Shown here: piece after piece, positions 8,107 through 15,592 of the stretch | How positions within the stretch are numbered: the first letter of the stretch is position 1 | How the letters are laid out: each line of letters begins with the position of its first letter | NCBI GenBank assembly: GCA_947492175.1 | Contig: CANLMQ010000001.1 | Location: 298,238 to 362,237, forward strand | Direction: 5' to 3' | Source of the DNA: an uncultured Draconibacterium sp. | Lineage (GTDB): Bacteria; Bacteroidota; Bacteroidia; Bacteroidales; Prolixibacteraceae | DNA length: 64,000 bases | Made by a program: the position numbers and the translations under genes | The notes under the pieces: generated by a model | Database searches by the model: none | What the model saw: the letters and a program-made list of their open reading frames with translations, nothing else | What the model was told of the DNA's origin: nothing

Positions 8107-8823
8107 TTACTTTAGCATTACTTTAATCCAGATAATCCACAAATAATAAGTTCCCACACCAATAAACAACACCGCAATTACGCGGCGCATCCAAAATTCA
8201 ACGTGTTTTAAAATGTTGTAGAATTTTCCAACGCCTGAAATAGTAAAAGCCAGTAACCAGGCAATAATAATAACCGGAATACCTGTGGCAAGCGCATAAA
8301 CAACGGGTAAGATCAATCCCTTTGCCGAGCCAATCGACATGGGAATTAACATGCCAAAATAAAGCACGCCGCTGTATGGGCAGAATGCCAAAGCAAACAC
8401 AACTCCCAGTAACAGCACATTCCAGAAATTCCACTTGTTTTTATCTTCCAGTTTTTTTGAAAAAATATTTAATCCGGGAAAATCAATTTTTATAATCCCA
8501 AGCATAAAAATTCCAACAACAATTAAGAGTGGCCCCAAAATTTTTTCTCCGTGTAATTGAAAAAACGAAGAAATTTTAAACTGGTCGGCTCCCAGAAAAA
8601 GCAAAATTGCCAGCACCGAATATGACAAAGCTCTTCCCAGGGTATAGATTAATCCGTTGTAAAAAACACGCTTCTTAACCTCAATATCTTTACCGATGTA
8701 GCCAATGGCAGTTATATTAGTGGCCATTGGGCATGGACTTATTGCTGTTAACAAACCCAAAAAGAAAGCCGACAAAATGGGAATACCGGAGTTCTCGTAA
8801 AGAGATGTCAAAAACTCTTCCAT
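8107..8823 (-). CDS. arsG: ArsG-like CcdA-superfamily membrane protein
   Basis: A six-TM-like integral membrane protein of the DsbD/CcdA superfamily, of the type annotated as ArsG aromatic arsenical transporter in Bacteroidota. Two membrane cysteines in conserved settings, Cys31 in AISPCPMATN and Cys148 in LAFCPYSG, are the pair that CcdA-type proteins use to pass electrons across the membrane. It has 238 residues. It lies 9 bp downstream of the ArsF-like exported CxxC protein, and a cytoplasmic CxxC protein lies upstream. The ArsG name reflects family naming; a thiol-redox relay is equally consistent and is my inference. Confidence 0.75.
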   Translation of the reverse strand: MEEFLTSLYENSGIPILSAFFLGLLTAISPCPMATNITAIGYIGKDIEVKKRVFYNGLIYTLGRALSYSVLAILLFLGADQFKISSFFQLHGEKILGPLLIVVGIFMLGIIKIDFPGLNIFSKKLEDKNKWNFWNVLLLGVVFALAFCPYSGVLYFGMLIPMSIGSAKGLILPVVYALATGIPVIIIAWLLAFTISGVGKFYNILKHVEFWMRRVIAVLFIGVGTYYLWIIWIKVMLK

Positions 8824-8832
8824 TTCGAATTT

Positions 8833-9243
8833 CTAGTCGTTTAATGCTTTACGCAGCGCTTCCTGTAATTTTTCCGGCTGTTTAAGTGCATACATAAATC
8901 CTTTGCTGGTCAGGTCTGTTTTTTTATCACCTTTTACAACAATCAATGCCGAGCCTGTAACACCCATCTTTTTCACCAGCTTTTTATTGGCCGAATCTTC
9001 TGCATTATAGGATTTAAACAACAGCTCTCCATTTTTTTTCGCACTGGCATAAGGTTGCTCTTCCAGCACTTCCTTTGTTACTTTCTCAATGGCTAAACAA
9101 GTAGGACAACGTCTTGTATTGTGAAAATAATACACTTCAGTTTTTGCTCCTTCTGTTTTATTGTTCTGAAGAGTTTCTGCACTTGCAGCAAATACAAACA
9201 GCATAACAAATACAGTTAAAAGAATTGATTTTGCGGTTTTCAT
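8833..9243 (-). CDS. arsF: ArsF-like exported thioredoxin-fold protein
   Basis: A 136-residue protein with a Sec signal peptide (about residues 1-22, ending AASA) and a thioredoxin-type active site Cys46-Pro-Thr-Cys49 after YYFHNTRR. It resembles proteins named nitrophenyl compound nitroreductase subunit ArsF, but contains no nitroreductase fold, so the name should be treated with care. It is predicted periplasmic. It is coupled to the CcdA-like gene immediately downstream (9 bp), matching a transmembrane thiol relay. Leader copy D ends at its ATG. Confidence 0.75.
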   Translation of the reverse strand: MKTAKSILLTVFVMLFVFAASAETLQNNKTEGAKTEVYYFHNTRRCPTCLAIEKVTKEVLEEQPYASAKKNGELLFKSYNAEDSANKKLVKKMGVTGSALIVVKGDKKTDLTSKGFMYALKQPEKLQEALRKALND

Positions 9244-9337
9244 TCGTTTATATTTTTAATTTTTAATGGAAACTCATGTAACTCGCAAGGAATATAATCG
9301 TGCTTTTGTATGATTATTTTTACCATGCTCGTTTCAT
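9244..9337 (-). promoter_or_regulatory. Conserved 5' leader element, copy D (upstream of arsF-like gene)
   Basis: On the minus strand it starts ATGAAACGAGCATGG and returns CCTTGCGAGTTACAT. The stem is GCA:TGC, one T-T mismatch, GG:CC, then the GA/GA loop, AAC:GTT and ATG:CAT. Next, CATGAGTTT can pair with AAACGAATG at the start codon, again around a GA/GA internal loop. The spacing of 94 nt from the first ATG to the gene start matches copies A, B and C. It fills the gap between the thioredoxin-like gene and the arsF-like gene. Confidence 0.58.
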
Positions 9338-9346
9338 TTAATTGAT

Positions 9347-9580
9347 TTATTGAGTTAATAATTCCTTTAATTCATCTGTTTTTGGCAATCTGCCGGTTAA
9401 AACTACTTTACCGTCAACCACCAAACCAGGAGTTCGCATTACTCCATATTGCATAATTTTGTAAATATCCTCTTCTTTCTCAATTGTGGCCTCAATGCCC
9501 ATTTCCGACACAACATCGCGTGTCAGCTGTTCCAGTTTTTTACATTTTGTACAACCGGTTCCTAATACTTTAATGTCCAT
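9347..9580 (-). CDS. Small thioredoxin/glutaredoxin-like redox protein
   Basis: A 77-residue thioredoxin-fold protein of the small archaeal-type group (TM0996/MTH895-like). The active site is Cys10-Thr-Lys-Cys13 in VLGTGCTKCKKLEQL; the cis-Pro region is GVMRTPGLVVDGKVVLTGRLP. There is no signal peptide, so it is cytoplasmic. The ATG at 9580 (MDIKVLG) fits the family; the open frame to 9607 would add nine residues that overlap the operator and was rejected. It could supply electrons to the CcdA-like membrane protein or to ArsC. Confidence 0.85.
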   Translation of the reverse strand: MDIKVLGTGCTKCKKLEQLTRDVVSEMGIEATIEKEEDIYKIMQYGVMRTPGLVVDGKVVLTGRLPKTDELKELLTQ

Positions 9581-9599
9581 TTTTATTTTATTATTCGTA

Positions 9600-9617
9600 G
9601 TTCGCAAAAAAACGAAC
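9600..9617. promoter_or_regulatory. Second ArsR-type operator, GTTCG-N8-CGAAC
   Basis: GTTCG (9600-9604) and CGAAC (9613-9617) flank 8 nt (CAAAAAAA). The same half-sites with the same 8-nt spacer occur at 9954-9973 before arsR. This copy lies in the 53-bp gap between arsR and the thioredoxin-like gene, suggesting internal control of the downstream operon separately from arsR. Confidence 0.6.
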
Positions 9618-9633
9618 AGTTATTATAAATTTT

Positions 9634-9933
9634 TTAAAGCTTCAGAAATGTTTTAAATAAATCCTGAGCTTCTTTCCAATTTGCTTTATTTACACAATAT
9701 TTTACACGCGGAGCTTCAATCTCGCCCTGAATTAACCCGGCTTCTTTTAACTCCTTTAAATGCTGCGAAAGAGTTGATTTTGCAATTGGAAGCTCACTAC
9801 TTAAATCGCCACTGTAACAACACGACTGGCTTCCTAACAGCTGCATTACATACACCCGAACCGGATGCCCCAGCGCTTTTGCATAGCGGGCAAGCCTTGT
9901 CTGATCGTCTGAAATAATTTTTACATCTATCAT
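9634..9933 (-). CDS. arsR: ArsR/SmtB-family metalloid-responsive repressor
   Basis: A 99-residue winged-helix repressor. The recognition helix region is LPIAKSTLSQHLKELKEAGLI. A likely As(III) site is formed by vicinal Cys38-Cys39 (SQSCCYSGDL), with Cys80 (VKYCVNK) as a possible third ligand; this arrangement differs from the ELCVCDL motif of plasmid ArsR. It heads the arsenic operon and is divergent from hrpB. Two identical spaced palindromes at 9954-9973 and 9600-9617 are the obvious binding sites, implying autoregulation relieved by arsenite. Confidence 0.9.
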   Translation of the reverse strand: MIDVKIISDDQTRLARYAKALGHPVRVYVMQLLGSQSCCYSGDLSSELPIAKSTLSQHLKELKEAGLIQGEIEAPRVKYCVNKANWKEAQDLFKTFLKL

Positions 9934-9953
9934 TATATCTTCTCCTCGTTCGT

Positions 9954-9973
9954 TGTTCGCAAAATTACGAACA
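9954..9973. promoter_or_regulatory. ArsR operator upstream of arsR, TGTTCG-N8-CGAACA
   Basis: A perfect 6-bp inverted repeat, TGTTCG (9954-9959) and CGAACA (9968-9973), with an 8-nt AT-rich spacer, sits 20 bp before the arsR start. Its core is repeated at 9600-9617. A further TTCG half-site directly adjoins the left arm in both copies. Confidence 0.65.
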
Positions 9974-10050
9974 CAATGTGAAATAACAAGAATTTTTTCA
10001 GAAAAATTGGGTATAACTAATGAAATTCGTTTCTACTTTCAACTATTCAC

Positions 10051-10058
10051 TAATTTTG
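10051..10058 (+). promoter_or_regulatory. Bacteroidota -7 promoter box for hrpB
   Basis: TAATTTTG matches the TAnnTTTG -7 consensus of the Bacteroidota primary sigma factor. It is placed 26 bp before the TTG start of hrpB. No good TTTG -33 box was seen at the usual distance. Confidence 0.4.
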
Positions 10059-10083
10059 CAATCAATTAAAAAAGAAAGTTGGT

Positions 10084-12573
10084 TTGAGTTTTAATCCGTA
10101 CAAAATAGATCTTCCCATAACCGAGGTTATCGATGAAGTAAAAAATCATTTAAATAAAAATAATACACTTGTTGTAAGCGCTTCTACTGGTGCAGGGAAA
10201 AGTACACTTCTTCCTCTGGTTTTAATGGATGAAGCCTGGCTAAACGGCAAAAAAATAATTATGCTCGAACCGCGGCGTTTGGCAGCTCGTACCATTGCCA
10301 TTCGTTTAGCCGAACTTTTGGGAGAAACTGTAGGACAACGTGTTGGTTACCGTATTCGTTTTGATAACTGTATCGGAAAAAATACTCAACTGGAAGTGGT
10401 TACCGAAGGGATTCTTACAAGAATGCTTCAGGCCGACAATGCACTGGAAGGTGTTGGACTGGTAATTTTCGATGAATTTCACGAGCGAAGTCTTTTTGCC
10501 GATGTTGCACTGGCATTATCGCGTGAAGCCCAGCAGGTTTTGCGTCCCGATTTGCGTTTGATGATTATGTCGGCAACTTTAAATATGCCTCAGTTGACCC
10601 AACTATTAAATGCTCCCTTTGTAGTTAGCGAAGGACGTCAATATCCGGTAGATATTCGTTACGAAGGAGAAAACGACCTGCAACTGTTACCCGAATTAAC
10701 CAGTCGCGTTGTAACTAAAGCTGTTAAAGAACAACAAGGCGACATACTTGTGTTTCTTCCCGGTGAAGCAGAAATAAAAGCCTGCGAAAAAATTCTAAAA
10801 AGTACGCAAAAAGGAATTTCCATTCATCCGTTGTATGGGCAACTTTCACCTCAGAAACAATATGCAGCCATTATGCCCCACCGCGAAGGAAGGCGTAAAA
10901 TTATTCTTGCCACGTCAATTGCCGAAACCAGTTTAACCATTCAAGGCATTTCGGTTGTAGTAGATACAGGTTTTGCACGCACGCTAAAATTTAATCCCAA
11001 CACAGGATTATCGAGGCTTGAAACCATTGACATAACATTGGATTCTGCTGATCAGCGGGCCGGACGTGCCGGAAGGCTTGGCCCCGGAATTTGTTACCGC
11101 ATGTGGACAAAGGCAACACAACACAGGCTAAATAAACACCGAACACCCGAAATTGAAGAAGCAGATCTGGCTTCGCTGGCATTGGAAATGGCCAAATGGG
11201 GCGTTGAAGATATTAACAGTCTTACCTGGCTGACTCCTCCTCCCAAAGGACATGTTGAACAGGCAAAAAACCTGTTGGAGCAAATTGAAGCCGTTGAGGA
11301 GGGTAAAATTACTGAACACGGGAAAGCCATTCACAAATTGCCCTGTCATCCGCGACTGGCACACATGTTACTTTTAGCAGAAGAAGAAGGCTTAACAGCT
11401 TTGGCCTGCGATATTGCCGCATTGCTTGATGAACGTGATCCGCTTAATAAAGACGCCGGCATTGACATTAATCTGCGTATTGAAGCCCTGCGACGTTTTC
11501 GATTGGGAAGTCTGAAAAACAAAAGATTAGTCAGAATTGCCAAAACTTCCGAACAATACCGACGTATGTTAAATGTTGAAGAAGACAATTCGGCAGTTGA
11601 CTGTTTTGAAACCGGATTACTTCTTGCTTTTGCCTATCCCGAACGAATTGCCCATGCAACTCCCGGAAACAATGCTCAGTTTAAACTGGCCAACGGAAAT
11701 ATTGCCGCTGCAGGACATCAGGATGATCTGGCCCACGAATCGTGGCTGGCCATTGCCAGTTTAAATGCACGCGACGGGGTTGGTAGAATTTTTCTGGCAT
11801 CGCCCATTAATCCACAAGATCTGGCGTCAATGGTAAAATCGGTAAATTCGGTTTACTGGGATACCAAACGAGGCGGCTTTAATGCCCAAACCGAATTGCG
11901 AATTGGCAACATTGTTTTACAAAGTAAACCCTGGCACGATTACGATGAGCAGGAAAAAACAAAAGCCATTTCAGATGCTATAAAAAAAGAAGGTGCCTGG
12001 CTGCTGGATTTTAACACAGAAGTTGAGCAGTGGCAAAAACGGGTGAACAGTCTTCGTATTTGGGATAAACAAAACCGGTGGCCCAATGTAAGTACCGAAC
12101 ATTTATTAACGACCAATGCCGATTGGTTAACACCGTATCTTACCAACATAAAAAAGCCGGAGGACCTAAAAAAAATCGATTTGAAAACCGTTCTTCAACA
12201 CCACCTGGATTATAACTTGCAAAACCAGTTGGAAAAACTTGCCCCGGAACGCATAAAAGTTCCCAGCGGATCGGGTATAAAACTACATTATCAACCCAAT
12301 GGCGAAAGTCCTGTTTTGGCGGTCAGATTACAGGAAGTTTTTGGATTATTTGAAACTCCAACCGTAAACAAGGGTACAATAAAAGTATTAATGCATCTGC
12401 TCTCTCCAGGATTTAAACCAGTGCAAATTACCGGCGACCTGAAAAGTTTTTGGAACAATGCTTATTTCGAAGTTAAAAAAGAAATGAAAGCCCGCTACCC
12501 AAAACACCACTGGCCCGAGAACCCGCTTGAAGCAGAACCGCTGCGAGGGGTAAAAAGGAGAACAAAAGAATAA
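10084..12573 (+). CDS. hrpB: ATP-dependent RNA helicase HrpB
   Basis: A DEAH-type superfamily 2 helicase of 829 residues, the usual HrpB size. Walker A is STGAGKST with Lys39, the Walker B box is FDEFH from Asp130, the SAT motif follows (MIMSATLN), and motif VI is QRAGRAGR. The C-terminal half carries the HrpB-specific region ending LRGVKRRTKE. The frame opens at TTG (10084); no in-frame ATG lies upstream and the coding sequence clearly reaches this point, so TTG is taken as the start. In other bacteria hrpB is non-essential and its RNA target is unclear. Confidence 0.93.
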   Translation: MSFNPYKIDLPITEVIDEVKNHLNKNNTLVVSASTGAGKSTLLPLVLMDEAWLNGKKIIMLEPRRLAARTIAIRLAELLGETVGQRVGYRIRFDNCIGKNTQLEVVTEGILTRMLQADNALEGVGLVIFDEFHERSLFADVALALSREAQQVLRPDLRLMIMSATLNMPQLTQLLNAPFVVSEGRQYPVDIRYEGENDLQLLPELTSRVVTKAVKEQQGDILVFLPGEAEIKACEKILKSTQKGISIHPLYGQLSPQKQYAAIMPHREGRRKIILATSIAETSLTIQGISVVVDTGFARTLKFNPNTGLSRLETIDITLDSADQRAGRAGRLGPGICYRMWTKATQHRLNKHRTPEIEEADLASLALEMAKWGVEDINSLTWLTPPPKGHVEQAKNLLEQIEAVEEGKITEHGKAIHKLPCHPRLAHMLLLAEEEGLTALACDIAALLDERDPLNKDAGIDINLRIEALRRFRLGSLKNKRLVRIAKTSEQYRRMLNVEEDNSAVDCFETGLLLAFAYPERIAHATPGNNAQFKLANGNIAAAGHQDDLAHESWLAIASLNARDGVGRIFLASPINPQDLASMVKSVNSVYWDTKRGGFNAQTELRIGNIVLQSKPWHDYDEQEKTKAISDAIKKEGAWLLDFNTEVEQWQKRVNSLRIWDKQNRWPNVSTEHLLTTNADWLTPYLTNIKKPEDLKKIDLKTVLQHHLDYNLQNQLEKLAPERIKVPSGSGIKLHYQPNGESPVLAVRLQEVFGLFETPTVNKGTIKVLMHLLSPGFKPVQITGDLKSFWNNAYFEVKKEMKARYPKHHWPENPLEAEPLRGVKRRTKE

Positions 12574-12579
12574 TGAATT

Positions 12580-12644
12580 TTGAATGATGATTAACGATTA
12601 GAAAATTCATCCATCGACATCGTTAATCGATATTCATCATTCAA
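12580..12644. terminator. Imperfect inverted repeat between convergent genes
   Basis: TTGAATGATGATTAACGAT (12580-12598) faces ATCGTTAA, a 5-nt interruption, and ATTCATCATTCAA (12619-12644). The repeat lies between the stop of hrpB and the end of the convergent gene, so it probably acts as a bidirectional terminator, although there is no long T run. Confidence 0.5.
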
Positions 12645-12709
12645 CCTTTCTTTTCCGTCGATAAGTATCCTGGGTAATTGCATTCAAATAAACTTCCGAT
12701 TTGATATGT

Positions 12710-13420
12710 TTAAAATCCAATGGTAACTTTTGTATCCATAAATTGTACAGGATTTGATTGATTGAACTGGGTGTCGTAAATTTTTCGAAGCCCCATATCT
12801 GCTTTAATATTTTTATACTTTGTACGAAGGCCCCCTCCAAATTCTGTTTGAATAAAGTTTGGGTTCATATAAATCAATGGGTCCAAAGATTTTTGTGATT
12901 GATTTAAAGGCAGGGTAATATACTGACCATATAAATACGCACTCAACCAATTGGAAATTTCATATTCCAACAAGGTTTTAAAACTAAGTTGATAGTTGGG
13001 TTGAAAAGCACTTAAAACTGAATTTTGTTGTACAAGTCCCACACCAATTTCAAATGAAATTTTACTGGAGGGATTATAAATAATTCTATTTTGAAAATGT
13101 TGACTGCGAACCAAGTTTGGAAGCAACATCTCCATTTTACTTTGTTTGAAAGTTATTCCTGCCAAAAACGAATTATGAGTTTCCGGTGAGTCAAACATAT
13201 GTAATTTTAACGACGGATTATTAGAGAATAAACTCTGTTCAAAATTGATTTCCGGAAAAATACTAGGAAAAAGAATCGATGTATGAAGTTCGTTTTCAAA
13301 GGGAGGCAATCCGGGAATTAGTCGGGTTGAATCTTCAGCCTGAGCAAAAACCAGCGTACTGAAAAACAAACAAAACATGACAGGAAAAATTCTTTGATAC
13401 GATAACTTTAACAACATCAA
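12710..13420 (-). CDS. Exported protein of unknown function, beta-rich
   Basis: I do not recognise a Pfam-level family. The N-terminus is a signal peptide (cleavage after LVFAQ, near residue 28). The remaining 208 residues alternate short amphipathic strands and end in a phenylalanine (KVTIGF), a common finish for outer-membrane beta-barrels. Several segments read like barrel strands, for example SFKTLLEYEISNWLSAYLYG. It could be a small outer-membrane porin-like protein. It is a single gene convergent with hrpB, with 222 bp of unassigned spacer before the next operon. Confidence 0.6.
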   Translation of the reverse strand: MMLLKLSYQRIFPVMFCLFFSTLVFAQAEDSTRLIPGLPPFENELHTSILFPSIFPEINFEQSLFSNNPSLKLHMFDSPETHNSFLAGITFKQSKMEMLLPNLVRSQHFQNRIIYNPSSKISFEIGVGLVQQNSVLSAFQPNYQLSFKTLLEYEISNWLSAYLYGQYITLPLNQSQKSLDPLIYMNPNFIQTEFGGGLRTKYKNIKADMGLRKIYDTQFNQSNPVQFMDTKVTIGF

Positions 13421-13642
13421 CCCGAATGGTTTTAATTTTATGAAACAAAGCTACAATTATCATAAGTAAATTAGTGTTAAAATAACCTATTTTATGTGAA
13501 TCCAAAAACAAGCCAGTTACGTATGATTCAGCTTTTAGAAGAATGCCGAATAGGTAATTCGTACTGTTAAAACCACAATACATCTTATTCATTTCTCATT
13601 TAAACGGAAAATTAGTTAATTAGCTATCCTTATTAAATTACA

Positions 13643-14413
13643 ATGAGAAAACAGGATTGTCTGATTTATTGCAATTGCGGAGCCGGAATAATTAGCACTG
13701 AAAAACAAGCTGCTTTAGCCCAATCTTTTAAAAGCTTACCTTTTGATGTTTTTGAACTTCACGATATTTGTGCGTTTTCACTTAACGAAAAAGAAGTGTT
13801 GAATTCGCTTGAAAAAAAATACAACAAAAAATCTATTGTAGCCTGTTATCCAAGGGCAATTCAAAATATATTTCAACAAAACGAAATTGACTTTACCAAT
13901 TACGAAGTTCTAAATTTCAGAGAGTTATCGACAGAGAACATAGTAGAAACACTAAACAACAAAAAGACAGATAGTACTACTGCAACAAAATACGAAGTAG
14001 TAACAAGCAGCCTCGAAGTTCCGGCATGGTACCCGGTAATCGACAAATCGCGTTGTACTTTGTGCGGTCAGTGTGCCCGGTTCTGTGTTTTTGGCGTGTA
14101 CAAATACAATAAAAAAAGTCTCAACGTTGTAAATCCCCTGTCGTGTAAAAACAATTGCCCGGCTTGCGGACGCACATGTCCTGCATCGGCTATCATATTT
14201 CCCCGCTTACCCGAAAACTCTGTACTTTCCGGAGCAGAGCCAGGCAAAACAGAAAAAGCTGCTGACACAGAAAAAAAAGAAGGCCTGTTTGTTTTGTTAA
14301 ACGAACGAAACAATGCACGAAAAAATATTTTCAGACAAGGCGTTATGCAACAAGCTGAAGCCGAAAAGTTGAAAGCCATTGAAGAATTTAAAAATGGATT
14401 AAAGAAAAAATAG
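13643..14413 (+). CDS. 2[4Fe-4S] ferredoxin-domain electron carrier, first gene of terpenoid-like operon
   Basis: A 256-residue protein in two parts. Residues 1-110 are a thioredoxin-like or HdrA-like domain (LIYCNCGAGII with Cys10 and Cys12, similar to methyl-viologen-hydrogenase delta motifs). Residues 135-182 hold two cluster motifs: Cys138/141/144/148 and Cys168/172/175/179. The C-terminal tail is charged and probably helical. The gene ends TAG immediately followed by the ATG of the radical SAM gene, so the two are translationally coupled. A likely role is to deliver electrons to the radical SAM enzyme; that is inference from context. Confidence 0.75.
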   Translation: MRKQDCLIYCNCGAGIISTEKQAALAQSFKSLPFDVFELHDICAFSLNEKEVLNSLEKKYNKKSIVACYPRAIQNIFQQNEIDFTNYEVLNFRELSTENIVETLNNKKTDSTTATKYEVVTSSLEVPAWYPVIDKSRCTLCGQCARFCVFGVYKYNKKSLNVVNPLSCKNNCPACGRTCPASAIIFPRLPENSVLSGAEPGKTEKAADTEKKEGLFVLLNERNNARKNIFRQGVMQQAEAEKLKAIEEFKNGLKKK

Positions 14414-15589
14414 ATGCTAAAACAGCTCCTTATAAAAACCGATAAAAAATGCCTTTACAAGTTTGTATATAACCTTGGTATTAAGGGCGCCCTAGGATTG
14501 AATCGTTTTAAAAGGCGTCTGAAAAAGGGTGAGTTTTTTCCGGCTTTCCATTTTATATCGGTTACCGACGACTGCAATTTAAATTGCCAGGGTTGCTGGG
14601 TTACAGGGAAAAATAAAAATGCCCGGATGGAACCTGAAATGCTCGATAAAATAATTACACAATCAAAAGAAAAAGGCTCTTACTTTTTTGGGATTCTTGG
14701 AGGCGAGCCGCTTTTGTACAAGCCGCTTTTCGAAGTTTTTAGAAAGCACCCTGATTGTTATTTCCAGCTTTTTACAAACGGAACGTTGCTAACTCAGGAT
14801 GTTGCCGGCGAACTGCGTACTTTAGCAAACGTAACACCACTGATTAGTTTCGAAGGGGATGAGCAAATTGCTGACATAAGACGTGGCGGGTACAATGTTT
14901 TCGATAAAGCCCAAAAGGCAATCGATAACTCAACCGGGGCCGGATTAGTAACTGGAGTGGCAATGAGTGTTTGTAAATCAAATCTTCAGCTGGCTTTTTC
15001 TGAGGAATTTATAAACTCACTAATACAAAGAGGTGTACTTTATTTGTGGTATTATATTTATCGGCCGGTTGGAAAAGATGCCACAGTTGAATTGGCCCTT
15101 TCGAAAGAAGAAATTGAACAACTACGCACTTTTTTGGTAGAAGCGCGCACAAAATGCAACATTGTTATCGTTGATGCTTACTGGGATCAAAACGGAAAAG
15201 GTTTATGCCCGGCAGCTTCCGGATTAAGTCATCATATAAATGCGTCAGGCGATATTGAACCTTGCCCGATAATTCAGTTTGCCGCCAATAATGTAACCGA
15301 TGGAAACCTTGGCGATATTTATAAGAATTCAAAATTCCTGGCAGATTTTAAAACGGAGATACCCAAACTTACTACCGGTTGTGTGGTAATGGATAATCCT
15401 CAATGGATTGTAGAACATGCAAACAAGCATGGTGCAAAAGATTCTTCCGGTAGAGAAAACGAAGCAGAACGTTTAAGTGGCATGCCCAAAGTCCCAAGTC
15501 ATGGTTCGGCAAATGAAATACGCGAAAAAAACCGGATGTACCGTTTTGCAAAAAAGAATGCGTTTTTTGGGTTGGGTGCTTACGGATAA
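14414..15589 (+). CDS. Radical SAM enzyme, HpnH-like architecture
   Basis: Cys54-x3-Cys58-x2-Cys61 (TDDCNLNCQGCW) is the canonical cluster motif, followed by the GGEP SAM-binding strand (LGGEPLLYKPLF). Further cysteines in the second half (GLCPAASG, EPCPII, TGCVVMDN) could bind an auxiliary cluster, as in SPASM-like enzymes. At 391 residues with a long basic C-terminus it recalls HpnH, which attaches adenosyl to a hopanoid, but that is resemblance only. It sits between a ferredoxin and a prenyl diphosphate synthase fusion in a tight operon with a class II cyclase, so the substrate is probably a terpenoid or its precursor. Confidence 0.8.
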   Translation: MLKQLLIKTDKKCLYKFVYNLGIKGALGLNRFKRRLKKGEFFPAFHFISVTDDCNLNCQGCWVTGKNKNARMEPEMLDKIITQSKEKGSYFFGILGGEPLLYKPLFEVFRKHPDCYFQLFTNGTLLTQDVAGELRTLANVTPLISFEGDEQIADIRRGGYNVFDKAQKAIDNSTGAGLVTGVAMSVCKSNLQLAFSEEFINSLIQRGVLYLWYYIYRPVGKDATVELALSKEEIEQLRTFLVEARTKCNIVIVDAYWDQNGKGLCPAASGLSHHINASGDIEPCPIIQFAANNVTDGNLGDIYKNSKFLADFKTEIPKLTTGCVVMDNPQWIVEHANKHGAKDSSGRENEAERLSGMPKVPSHGSANEIREKNRMYRFAKKNAFFGLGAYG

Positions 15590-15592
15590 ATT

